The notes below the pieces were generated by a model, which was given only the letters and a program-made list of their open reading frames with translations, was not told the DNA's origin and made no database searches. A program made the position numbers and the translations under genes. Shown piece after piece: positions 44,845-55,403 of a stretch of DNA of 64,000 bases. The stretch is from assembly GCA_020081605.1 (NCBI GenBank), contig JAHREC010000049.1, positions 3,658,001 through 3,722,000 on the forward strand. The letters are read 5' to 3'. The stretch's first letter is position 1. The number at the start of each line of letters is the position of its first letter. This stretch comes from Albifimbria verrucaria. Its lineage: Eukaryota; Ascomycota; Sordariomycetes; Hypocreales; Stachybotryaceae.

Positions 44845-47800
44845 ATGCCCCCAGCCTCCACTCAAGAAGGGTTTTATCGTTGGCTCGCCGAGCTAAAGGA
44901 CAGCTATGGGCTGGAAATCTTTCGCCGCGACGTCGCCCTCTCCCCGACTAAGAGGAGGGAGAGACACGCTCAACTGTCCGAGAGCCAGCAGCGAGTTGAA
45001 GTCATCTTCTCGCGGCTCCATCGCTTGTACTTTCAAGACAGTGAGCTCCTAGCCACAGCAATGGCAGAGTTCCGCAGGAAAGCTTCCAGGGCTTCCGCCC
45101 CACATAGCTCAATGGGACGGGCCGCCCTGGAGGAAAGCCTGCTAGCCTGCCTGTCCGCGGAGCCCCGTCGTGTAAAGCGGGTGTCTCCAGAGGCTTCGCA
45201 AGGACCCATCAAGAGGAGCCGGACCTACGAAGTCGGCTCGTCAGTCCGGAATATTGACTCTATTCCAGTTCGCTCTAGTCAAAGCCAACCCGCGCAGCCT
45301 CCGTCAACATGGGCTGCAGCTCCAAATAGACCGTCATTCACTGAATCTACAAACACGTCCTTTACTTCCGTCGCTTCGTCCAATAGATATGACGGTATAG
45401 AAACAGCTCAGACGAGCTTTCATTCCAGCATATCAGATCTCCCCGCAACAACTTTTGCGCAGAGGCTGCGTGAGCCTCCCGAATTCGCGAGAATAACGCC
45501 CCGCAAGCAGGTGCATCTGTTATCATTGACCTCACTTCAGATGATGAATCCGACCAGCCCAGGCCGCCTAGTCCAGCAAAACCTCCCAGTCCCCCAAGCT
45601 TGAACTGGAGGACCGACTGAAGCATATATGGCGTATGATCCCCACCCGTCAAGGCCAACGGCCAGTTGCATGGTTAACAGCATGTAGCACGCATGAAAGT
45701 GGACGGTCTGAATGGCGCTCCTCTGCCAGTTATCTGGGAGACAACCCGTGTCTCCCTAGAGTGCAATGCCAATCTTAATGGGTCTGAGTTGAAATACCCG
45801 GCACCAGAATGGGAACAGCAGAAAACCATGTGGTCCCAGTTCAAAGGTCTTGATCGATTAAAAGGCCAGAGCCTTCCCACCCCTACTGACGAAAAGATCT
45901 GGGACGCCGCGCTGCACTACAAAGAAATTTCCAACCGATGTGCGGCCTATTCTATCGATTTAGAATTCAACAAAGGCGATGCCGATCCTCTCTTCAGCGT
46001 CCGGCTTCAACCTATCAAGCTAGAGCTAGGCCACCGACTGAGTCGAAAATTCGGCTCCGATCGGTTTCTGGAAGTAACCATCCCTCAGCTCGGCAAGTCA
46101 GACAAACTACCAAAATGCATCAGGTCCGATAAGCACGCACATGAAAAGCTGGTAGCCTGGCTGACTCGGAAACCACACTCAATCTTGGGACGGTTCTGGG
46201 TGGCCTATTTCGTGCGTGAAGGCAAAAGATGGAGAGGAAGGCCAAGGATTCTTGGAACATTGATGGGGACGAGAAGGAAACCAAGTTCTTCCACCAGGTG
46301 TGCTTCTTTGCTTGCGATGGAGACAGCTTCCGTTGCAATAGGTCCCTGACCATCCCGAATGAGTCGGAAACGCGAGGAAAGCGCATCAAGGTGAGTCTGG
46401 AGGAGCTGTTTCGCTGGGCCGTCAATTGGACAGAGAATAAGTCACAGCACCCCTTGAAGTTGTTTTCGCGGATGCAGCTCAGTAAGTCGGTACCGCCTTT
46501 TGTCAACAACTCTAACATCCCTAGGCTTGAGTCGAACGCAGCCCACCGTGGTTCTCGAGAAACATCAAATCTTGTTCAGAGATGATATAGGAACGCACGA
46601 GGTCATGAATGATGGTGCGGGACGCATGTCACCAAGCCTGGCCCGCAAAATCGCCGAAAAGCTCGGGTTGCCCCAAGAAGATTGTCCCTGCGCATTCCAA
46701 GCCCGTCTCGGCAGCGCAAAGGGCATGTGGGTTATCGACATTTCTGACACTTCCGAAGAAGATTGGATCGAAATCTACCCCAGCCAGAACAAGTGGGAGT
46801 GCGACTTTGAGGATGTTCACCACAGGACCTTTGAGGTGAAAGATTATCCAAGAGGCATCAAGTCAGCGGGATTGAATCAACAGTTCATCCCAATGCTTGA
46901 AGCCCAGTCTACAAACCCCTGGCCATGCGTCGCGTGTTGGAAAATCATTTGAGAGCCTCGCTCATCGCAGACCTTGATTCGAACATGTCGGCAATGGACG
47001 ATCCGGCAGAGTTCCGCTTGTGGCTTCAAAGATATCGCTCTTCAGGTGATGAGCGCCTACAATATGTGCAGTTTCAAGGCAGCTTGCCCGCGAGAGATGA
47101 AGATACCCTCGCGCTTCTATGCGATGCAGGCTTCGAGCCAAAAAAGCTCGAATTCATGCAGAAAAAGATACGCCAATTAAAAGAGCAGCGGTGCAAGGAG
47201 TTGAGGGATCGACTCAACTTTACCATTCCCTGCTCGGCATTTATGTTCATGATTCCAGACTTTTGGTCCATCCTCGAGGAGGAGAGGTTCATGTCTCTTT
47301 TTCGTCCCAGTTCCAAGTCGAAGGGTTCTCCGACACGCTTCTTGAGGGCAGAGAGATCATCGTTGCACGAGCGCCAGCCCACTTTCCGAGCGACATGCAA
47401 AGGTAAAGGTCGTGTCCAGGGAAGGGCTTCGATTGCTCAAAGACGTCGTCATCTTCTCAACAAAGGAGAATCTTCCCTGGCAGATAAGCTGTCTGGCGGT
47501 GATTACGACGGTGATCGAGCCTGGGTCTGTTGGGATTCCGATGTTGTCCACCTGTTTAACAGTGCAGAGGTCCCTAAGAAGCCAGACCTTTTGAGGAAGG
47601 TTTTCTTAAAAATCCAGCCTTACTTTTGGAGAGCATGGAGGCGGTGTTTCAACATGTGCCGATCTTGTGTACCAAGGGTTTCTGTTCAACATGCAGCCAT
47701 CGTTGTTGGGAATCTGTACGACATTCAAAGAAGCATACTGCTTCCGGTACGACACTATTTCGAACGAAAAGGCGATTGCGTTGAGCACGCTTCTAAGTTT

Positions 47801-48626
47801 ACTTGTGGACCAAGCAAAACAAGGAACCATTTTTACAGAAGATAACTGGAAGAAGTTTCGTATCAGTCTTGTGGGAGACAATTACAACAAAATCAGGAAG
47901 CCAGACTTTAGCAGCAAAGCACCGGTCATAACCCGCAAAGGCGGCAAGGTCCACATTTTAGAGCACTTCCAGCTCAATGTTGTCAACGTTGTGATTGATG
48001 AGGCAATGCAAAAGTTCAACGAAGCCGTCAAGCCTTCCAATCCCCAAGAGGGTGCTATTCTTTTGGACCCACAGCTGACGAAACTTGAAAGGGATTACGA
48101 TGAGTATGCATATGGGGTTAATGGAGATGTCATCAAGTCTCTGCTGAGACATTTGAGAGACGAAATCGACAAAATTGTAGATGCATGGCTCGGCGAAGTT
48201 CGTAGGAGCTTTTCGTCAAAGATACTCAAATATCACGAGCAATGGATGGCTATTCAGCCGCCAAGCGAACTAATGAGTCACCCAATTGTTGAATCCTTGA
48301 TGGATTCTTGGTGTGATCATCAGCAATACAGCAAATGGAGCCTGCTCAAAGCGTCAGTGACTTTCAAAAAGTTCTACAAGAGTAATACAGAAATTGCTTG
48401 GAGACTAGCAGGGAGCCAACTCGCGTACATAAAGGCGCGTGCCACCAAGACGCCATCCGGCACTGCAGATGTCATGGTCAAGGCCACGATGTGGGCGGCG
48501 CTGCGACCTGACAAGCGAGTAATTGAGAGACGAATGCGACGACGAGTCGCCGACAGCGATGCTACAGCGGCACTTGATGAGGTTATGAACTTTGACGACG
48601 ACGGTAGCGTTCTTGATGATACATGA
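44845..48626 (+). CDS. RNA-dependent RNA polymerase of the RNA-silencing pathway (QDE-1/SAD-1/RRP-3 type)
   Basis: Makes double-stranded RNA for Dicer in quelling, meiotic silencing or small-RNA production. ATG 44845 (CCACCATGC) starts a ~250-residue unstructured N-terminus, including a SUMO-interaction-like VIIDLTSDDESD at ~45500. The catalytic part shows RCNRSLTIPNESETRGKR, then WVIDISDTSEEDW and DYPRGIKSAGLNQQFIP. The polymerase signature is LSGGDYDGDRAWVCWDSD (DYDGD at 47502-47516). The C-terminal region contains FNMQPSLLGICTTFKE. An intron lies near 46480-46524. About ten frame breaks occur (e.g. 46228, 46916, 47278, 47402, 47468, 47610), most at runs and fixable by one base. Density is like the neighbours, so decay is not proven. 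About 1240 aa. Which RdRP clade it belongs to needs a tree. Confidence 0.85.
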
Positions 48627-48931
48627 GCGGGCGCTAGACGGTGAGCAACGACTACAGTAGATTAGATCGTGGTGATAGACGCTCTGGGACGATGATAGAT
48701 GCTCTGGGATTTGGAGACTCAGAATGAGTTGTTGGATGGCGAGGGACGATACTTGTCAGGATAGATACCCATTTTTCATGTGAATTGATGAGTTGAATTG
48801 AATGCTACGCCACGAATCGATGCGTCTAAAGAAGTATATCCAAAAATTCCTGATCTGTATCCCGTCCCATGGTAGTACCCTGTGAATATCACGCCCAACG
48901 CCACCCATGAATCAAATGCACCACTTTCACA
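48627..48931. other. Intergenic between convergent genes
   Basis: 3' flanks only. The word GATAGATGCTCTGGGA occurs twice with one change at 48676-48713. Confidence 0.5.
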
Positions 48932-50754
48932 TTAGTCCTCAGGGCCGATTTTGTTGTATCGAGCCACCATTCGAGGTCTCCTCACCCAGAAGTGCCGCGC
49001 CACGTACAGGCCCACAACTACAAGCGTCATGATACCAAGGCCCGCTCCTAAACTATGCGTGCTAACCGCCACCCTTCCACCACTCATGTGAAACGACGCC
49101 GGGGAGACGCTGGTAATATTGCTCGACAGAATGACGGGCTTGCCGTTTTCCATGTCGTAGACATACGAGGATCCCAGAATCTCACCTTCTGCGGTGAGGG
49201 CGGCGGCAGCGACGTAGCGGTGGGTGCGGTTGTGGCCGTCACCAAGAAAGATCTGTGTCTCGAAACCGGTGCGGTTGGCGGAGGTGATGACGTTTTCGTG
49301 GCCGTCCATGTGGATTGGGTCGTCTGAGCTGAGCTACGCGCTGTTAGAGAAATTTATCAGAAGGTGTGGACAACTTACAATAACCCATTCCGCGATATCG
49401 GTGGCGCCGTTCCACGAGACAAAGATAATGGCGTTCATGGTGTTTTGCTCAGGGGCATCGACAGCCAGATTCGGCGGCCAGGTGGGACGTCCTACCCAGT
49501 GGCCTTTGCTGATGCGATAAGCAAACATGTCTGGCAGGTTCTTGCCGAGCACACCGCGCTGGATGTCGAGAACAGGCGTGCCGTCGGGCTTGAACTCTAC
49601 ATATCCCGGGTTGTAGCCCCAACCGATGAGGGCGTTGCCGTTTTCGAGAGTTTCAAAGCCACCCATGGCGCCAGAGTCGATGCCCTGCGGGTGAAAGTAC
49701 TCTTGAACGATTTCTGCGGTCATGGCCTCGGTGTCGATTTTGAGGTGGAGCCCGCGACTCTTGCATGTGCCTGGCTCACAGGGACCAGTGCGTTCGCCAT
49801 GGTTGTCAAACAGGGTAATTTGTGTTTCGTCATCCATGTAGAACCGAGCATCGTGCTGCCAGCCAATGTTGGTAGCTCTGCCGTTGCTGAGATCCCGAAA
49901 CATGTTGCGCTTGCCGCCGAGCACCCATATCGGCTCGCCCGAGGTGCCGTTGATCAGGGCAATGGAAGACATGTGCCGGGCAGAAATAAGATAGTTGCCG
50001 GACTTGGACTTTCGAATCGAGTTGATGTGGAAGAAATCGAAGCCAGAGTCGGGTCCTACGCCGTACGCCTTATCGTAGCGGGCAAACGTGTCTGCATAGT
50101 CAAAGTGCTCGGTGGCCTGCCAATTGAACAGGAGCTTGTTTGTAACGGGATCAACGGTCTGAAAGCCGCTGTCCATTATCAAACAATCCTCAGGGCCATT
50201 GTCTACCCTTGAGCAGTTGTATTTGAAGCTGTAGTAGGTGGAGAAGATGATTTCGTCGTCGTGGGTGAAGGATAGTTCGTGCATGTCCGCGAGCGCGCCA
50301 CCAAGCTGAGTACCCGTGACTTTGTGAACTTGATGGTAATTTTCATCGTAAAGATGGCAGTGGCCACTGGCATGGCCTCTTGTGTGTCCGCCCTCCCAGA
50401 ATGCAAAGAAACGAGTGCCATTGATCGTGTGGACATCGGAGCAGTAGGCGTTGTCGTAGCGCTGGTCGGCGTAGACGAGGCTCAGGTCGCGCGCATCGAG
50501 AATCATAGGACCTGCCTTGTGTTCTCCGTAAATCGATCCAATAAATATGTAAGGCGCATTGTGGACACCTTCAGGGTCCCACGTGTTGACCTGGAAGACC
50601 GGGGCGACAATATCGGAGGAGCGGAAGCGCTGGCTGGGAAACCATGGGCATCGTCGGCAGCCTTGTTAAACTCTTCGACGTTGGAAAAGAGATTCGTAGC
50701 GGAAGCTGAGCCGGCGCAGAGCAGCGCTGCCGCTGACCACAGCAGCGATGCCAT
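48932..50754 (-). CDS. Membrane-anchored arylsulfotransferase-like protein (ASST, Arylsulfotran_2)
   Basis: About 590 aa with a signal peptide (LLWSAAALLCAGSASA) from ATG 50754 and a C-terminal TM helix (GLGIMTLVVVGLYVARHFW) followed by basic residues. It is therefore type I, with the enzyme domain outside. The propeller-like domain contains WDPEGVHNAPYIFIGSIYG, SDVHTINGTRFFAFWEGG, FDFFHINSIRKSKSGNYLIS, the conserved His-rich IGWQHDARF and GGFETLENGNALIGWG. An intron (GTAAGT...CGTAG near 49379-49334) precedes the last exon. One C is missing near 50640 after the signal peptide. In bacteria the family transfers sulphate between phenols. Fungal relatives are mostly uncharacterised, so activity is inferred. 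Confidence 0.82.
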
Positions 50755-52445
50755 ATTGGTGACGCGTAAACAAGTGATGCGACGGTATCAATGTATAAAC
50801 ATAGGAAGATTGACTGGCAGCGCCTGGTAAAAGGCAACCAAACAGAAGAAAAGAAAAACACCAATGGCTACAGGACAGAGACAAATAAAAGCATAGGAAG
50901 GCAAGGAATTGAAAAGAAAGGTGGAAATATCCAGCTGGAGCATGGCGGTTGTGTTTAAGATAAGGTAGGTGCGTTAGAGATCCCAATTTAGACAAGGCCG
51001 ATGGTCCGACGCCTCTTCTCCTGATGATCCTTTTCCTTGCATCTTTGGGGCCCCTGATCGGCAAGTCCTTTGAATTTGCGAGACGGCTGCTTTATATTCT
51101 GGTGTTATGCACGATCTCTGTGTAACGTCTCCAAATCCGCATGCGCCGAAAAGGCCTATGCAGCTTGTGAGGCAAACTTTGCCTGTTATGGCCGAATAGC
51201 CGCAGCTGATGCCTTCTGCTGCCTCTTTTCCTTTGCCTCTTCTACGAAAAACACTCACAGATGATCAAGCAGGGGTTGAGCTGCGCTGACTTGGAAGGCC
51301 CATCTTGAAGCAGACGCCGACTTCCGCAGGACCACGATTGGCTGCCTGGGACGGGGGCGCGGAATCCTTGGGCTCCTGGCTTAGTTGAGTGGCCAACCAC
51401 GACGGCGTCTTGTATAAGCTGACTCTGCACTATGCAGAGCCAGAATTAGAGACGTCAGCCCTACTGGCGTACTGCAGCTTTGTGTCATGCGGCCGGGAAT
51501 AACGCTGGGTGCTTTGCTGCCATGACTATTGCTAGATGAGTCCGTCCCGGCGATGGTAACGCATGTTTTCTTTTTTTCTTTTTGGTTGCTTTTCGTCAAG
51601 ACTATCAAGACAGGGAATAATAACATTAAATTGCCCGAGGTCCGTGCCGCCGAGGGCCCGACGCCCAGGTTGGACGCTGACGATCTCGGAGGGTGCCAAA
51701 GTGGGCGAAATTGGTGAGGATCAACGGTTGTTAAGCTGCTGACGACGCTGCGACTACGTATGAGCAACGACTAATCGTCGTCTCAAACAATCAGCCGGCA
51801 CTAGAGGGACCCGCCCAGGTGGGTAGCAAGGGAAGTGGGAGGAATATTGCTGGAATGGAGTAAGCATATAGACGAAGTGGAATAAAGAGATGCGAATATT
51901 CCGATATTAATCTGGTGTTTTGCATGGGTTTCTGGTCTTTTTAAGAATGCCACTGTTGTAAACCCCAAGGCCTATTTCAGCAGTCCTCTTTTTGTTTACC
52001 ACTAGACGCCATTAGCGTTTACTATCGATTACCTGGCGCAGGTAAGACAGCAAGCCATGCATAGAACCTCATTCAACAAAAACAAACAAAGAGAAACAAA
52101 CATTCAGCTGACATCAAACGATTTCATCAGAATCAGACTCAAGCTCAAGCTCTACTAGCCTTGCCATTTGCCCGAGTACTCAGCAACATTCCTCAAATCA
52201 TCCAGCCTGCAACAAAATCTGGCGCTTGCTCCCATTGGCCCACCCTCACAAATCTTACCCTTTCAGGAACTTCCTCTTTAGGAATTACATCACGATGGCA
52301 CAGACACAGCAAAAGATCTCTCTCAAATGTTATTTCACAATTGAAGTGACAGCCTCCACAGGAGGGGTGCCCTAAAAAATAATATCTACTCGAAAAGTGT
52401 ATCTGCGCCTGTGCGCCTTCCTCTTCAACCTCCATCACGGCACGC
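50755..52445. other. Intergenic, 1.7 kb
   Basis: No supported gene. The last ~250 bp belong to the LPMO 3' flank. A minus open frame that reads on from the LPMO tail into 52193 is a frame-shift artefact. TTTCTTTTTTTC and AAACAAACAAAG runs occur at 51568 and 52077. Confidence 0.45.
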
Positions 52446-53701
52446 TTAGGCGGTGGTGCACTCGGCAGAGGCCGGGGCGGTGACGGTGACGGTGGGGGCC
52501 TCCTTGGTGACGGTGACCTCGCGGATGATGGTGCTGAAGGTGGTGCGGGGGCCGGAGGGCTTGTTGGTGGGCTGGGGTTGGAGGGCTTGTTGGACTCCTT
52601 GGGAGGCTGGGGCTTGTTGGTGGGCTCGACGACCTTGTTGGTCAGGGTAGCGGCGGTAGGGGCAGAGGCGGGAGCGCTGTTGTTGCCCTCCACGGGGTAG
52701 TCACCCTCATCCTCCTCATCGGCAGGGCACTCATCATCATCGCCCTCATCCTCATCACCCTCGTCCTCGTCGGCGGGGCACTCATCATCCTCATCGTCGC
52801 CCTCGGCAGGGTTCTCAATGGGTTGCGAGTCCTCATCGTCGTCCTCGTCGGCAGGGCACTCGTCGTCGTCACCCTCATCCTCGTCATCACCCTCCTCGTC
52901 ATCGTCGTCGGCAGGGCACTCATCATCGTCACCCTCGGCAGGGTCCTCAGGAGCAGGGGTGGAGGTGGGCTTGGGGGAGATGGCAGAGGTCACGACCTCG
53001 GTGGCAGAGGTGGGAGCAGGGGCAGCATCGGTGGCTGAGACAGGGGCAGAGGCGGCGGGGGTGGAAGCAGCAGCCTCGGAAGCAGAGCTGGAGGCGGGGC
53101 GGCGCTGCTGGCCGGGGTCTCAGGCTCGCTGGGGCCGGAGCCGGAGCCGGAGACGGTAAAGTCAACGCAGGACTCGTAGGTCTGGTTGATGTCGGCGGCG
53201 TCCCAGTACCACTGGAGGACGCAGTCGCCGGCGGTGGTGCAGTCACCGTCCAGGTTGTCGGGCAGGGTGACGCTGAAGGCGCTGTTGTTGGCAGCGACGC
53301 CAGAGTTGGCGGCGTAGTTGGTGAACTCGATCAGGGAGCGCCGATGATGGAGTTGGAGCTGGTCTTGACGACGGAGACGTTGGCAATGCCGGTGTGGGGG
53401 CGGCGATGTTGACGTCAAAGTCGATCTTCTCACCCAGGAGAAGGAGTGGACGTTGGCCTTGTTGTCGTCGAACTGGAAACCCTTGCAGAGCCACAGGTTG
53501 CAGTCGGCGGCCTTGAGGTCGTTGCCGACAACCTGCAGGATGCCCTGGACGTTGCCGTTGATGTCGGAGCTCTGCTGGTAGAAGGGCTGGTCACCACAGG
53601 CGGCCTTGTAGGCATCACCGGGCTGACGGGGGCGGGGTGCGGATGAATCCGTGGGCGGCCACGAGGGGCACGAAGGCAGCGAGGGTAGCGTAGCGGTTCA
53701 T
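52446..53701 (-). CDS. Secreted lytic polysaccharide monooxygenase with acidic CPAD-repeat tail
   Basis: A copper enzyme that oxidatively cleaves polysaccharides (chitin or cellulose). ATG 53701 gives a signal peptide (MNRYATLAAFVPLVAA) cut just before HGFIRTP, leaving an N-terminal His for the histidine brace. The domain continues with ACGDQPFYQQSSDINGNVQG, then CNLWLCKGFQFDDNKANV, APHTGIANVSVV (second His), GDCVLQWYWDAADINQTYES and CVDFTVSGSGSG. This matches fungal chitin-binding type-4/AA16-like LPMOs; the exact AA family is not certain. An Ala/Ser/Pro linker leads to an Asp/Glu-rich region with four ECPAD motifs. A Pro-rich C-terminus ends in TTFSTIIREVTVTKEAP...ECTTA. Six C losses break the frame (near 53635, 53440, 53400, 53340, 53100 and 52560). 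About 420 aa. Confidence 0.85.
52700..52940 (-). repeat. Acidic coding repeat with four ECPAD motifs
   Basis: Inside the LPMO gene. The plus-strand word GGCAGGGCACTC (or GGCGGGGCACTC), encoding E-C-P-A-D on the minus strand, occurs at 52721, 52772, 52850 and 52910. TCATC/TCGTC Asp/Glu codons fill between. Spacing is 50-78 bp. Confidence 0.8.
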
Positions 53702-55403
53702 GTTGACGGGTGCGAGATTCCTTTTCTTCTCTTCGGGGCTTGTGCTTCAAAAGTTTTTTGGGAGGGCTCTTCGGACCAGATACGGAACGAACAGGTTTCG
53801 TTGGTTTGTTGTTGTGTGGAAAGAACGGTTAGATCAAGGGTCAAAAAGATGGGCTCGATCACAAACAGCCGTCAAGGCTTTCGAACGAAAGTGAAGATGG
53901 TTGAGGTAAGGAAAGTGGTGTACAAGTGTACAAGAAAAGAACGTCAGCTCTGGTCCTTCGAGGTCCGTGAAGAGTGAGAGAGAAAGGGGTGAAGGGAAAG
54001 AAAGCCGAAGTCGAGTATGGCGATGCCCAGAGTTGATATAACGAACCGGCCGCTGTGCCTTCGGCGGAGCCGGCACGCTGCCTCCTGGCGTCATCCTGGC
54101 CCTTTGCTGGGTTATCCGCCAGGAGTTCATCTGATACTCGCAACATCTCCTGCATCTAGGCGCGCGCAGGAAGAGGGGACCCGCAGAGGGTGGCCGTGGG
54201 GGCCTAGCTCGCCCGTCAACCTCGCAGGACCCCTGTCCAGATCCAAGGACGCACGGTCGGCCAGCCGACTAACCGAGCCTAGGGGTGTTCGAGATATACA
54301 ATGTCATTAAACGTTCAAAGCAGAACAGGGACAAGGCCGGGATTGTGGACATGGGACGAGGGCGCTGCTGCCACGAGGTCTGGCAAACAGCAAACGAAAC
54401 CACGACGATGGCTTCACTTGGCGATTATCCTAGATCTGGTCATGTTTAGGGATTCCTGTTATTTTTTTTTCTTTTCTTTTGGATTTTCTGGATACATACC
54501 TCGCTGTCATTGAACCGAACCACCCGAGATCTCCTGACCTTAATTCCAACCCTGCCCTGGTCCCTTCTCCTGGCTCATTCACCTGGCGAGATTGCTCATC
54601 TACGGGAGACAGGTGAGCAAACAAGTCCATAGAAACGGGTCCCGAGAATCCATCGTCACCGCATTCTGGAACACAGCCGACAGAAAAACCTCTCTCGCTT
54701 GGCCCCTTGCCCAGGCCAGGGTCAGGAAGCGCAGGAGTTGTTACAGATTGGTGGGTCGAGCGCGTAGTCGTGATTGGTGGAACAACCGTATTCTACTGTG
54801 AGGCTCAACCTTTGATCGGGCGAGTGACAGGGGCCTTGAAATTATGAGGACTCTTGAAAGTGCATTGCATGGTCGGCCCATGCTGCCATGTGAATCGAAT
54901 CAGCTTTGCCCCTGTCATTGATCTAAGCGCTGAGATTTCCCGCCTGACAGGTTGACGAGTTGCGATCGGTGTGAACGGTGCCTGAACAGCGACAGCGGTT
55001 AGTAGAAGACGGAAAAGAAAATGAAGAGGGAAAAATCATGTAGACAAGTAGACAGCAGTGTGCAGACAGACAGACAGACAATCAAGTAATCCAGACTTGA
55101 CAGCTTCAACCCACAACCTGCCAACCTCTGCCCACCAGCACCCACTCTCTCTCTCTGGTCATCCGGTTGGGCCGAGGTCGATATATGAAACATCAGGTGA
55201 AATGGCAGCACGCTGACGGTGGGGCAAATCGCCAGTCACGGATAGATTTGCCAAGCGTTATGTTCCCACATGCACACGGAAAGGGGCCGAAGGCCACAGG
55301 ATGCAATCAGCCAATGCTTTTGTGGGACTCTATTACATCTATCATTTGTCCCATGTCCATCGACGAAACAGCCCTATTAGAAATTTCATGCTCTCCTTAC
55401 TCA
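53702..55403. other. Intergenic, LPMO promoter and downstream of the reductase
   Basis: No supported gene. On the minus strand, 53940-54045 is CT-rich with a TATA-like word (TTATATCAAC near 54034-54043), fitting the LPMO promoter about 340 bp from its ATG. The rest has short open frames only. Confidence 0.4.

Noticed and set aside
44845..48626. RdRP as a decayed pseudogene
   Set aside because: Most breaks are single-base losses at runs with the same density as in essential neighbours, and the DYDGD motif and flanks are intact.
52193..52445. Extension of the LPMO tail to 52193
   Set aside because: It arises from reading past a missing C near 52560. In the mended frame the protein ends at 52446 with a Val/Thr-rich tail.
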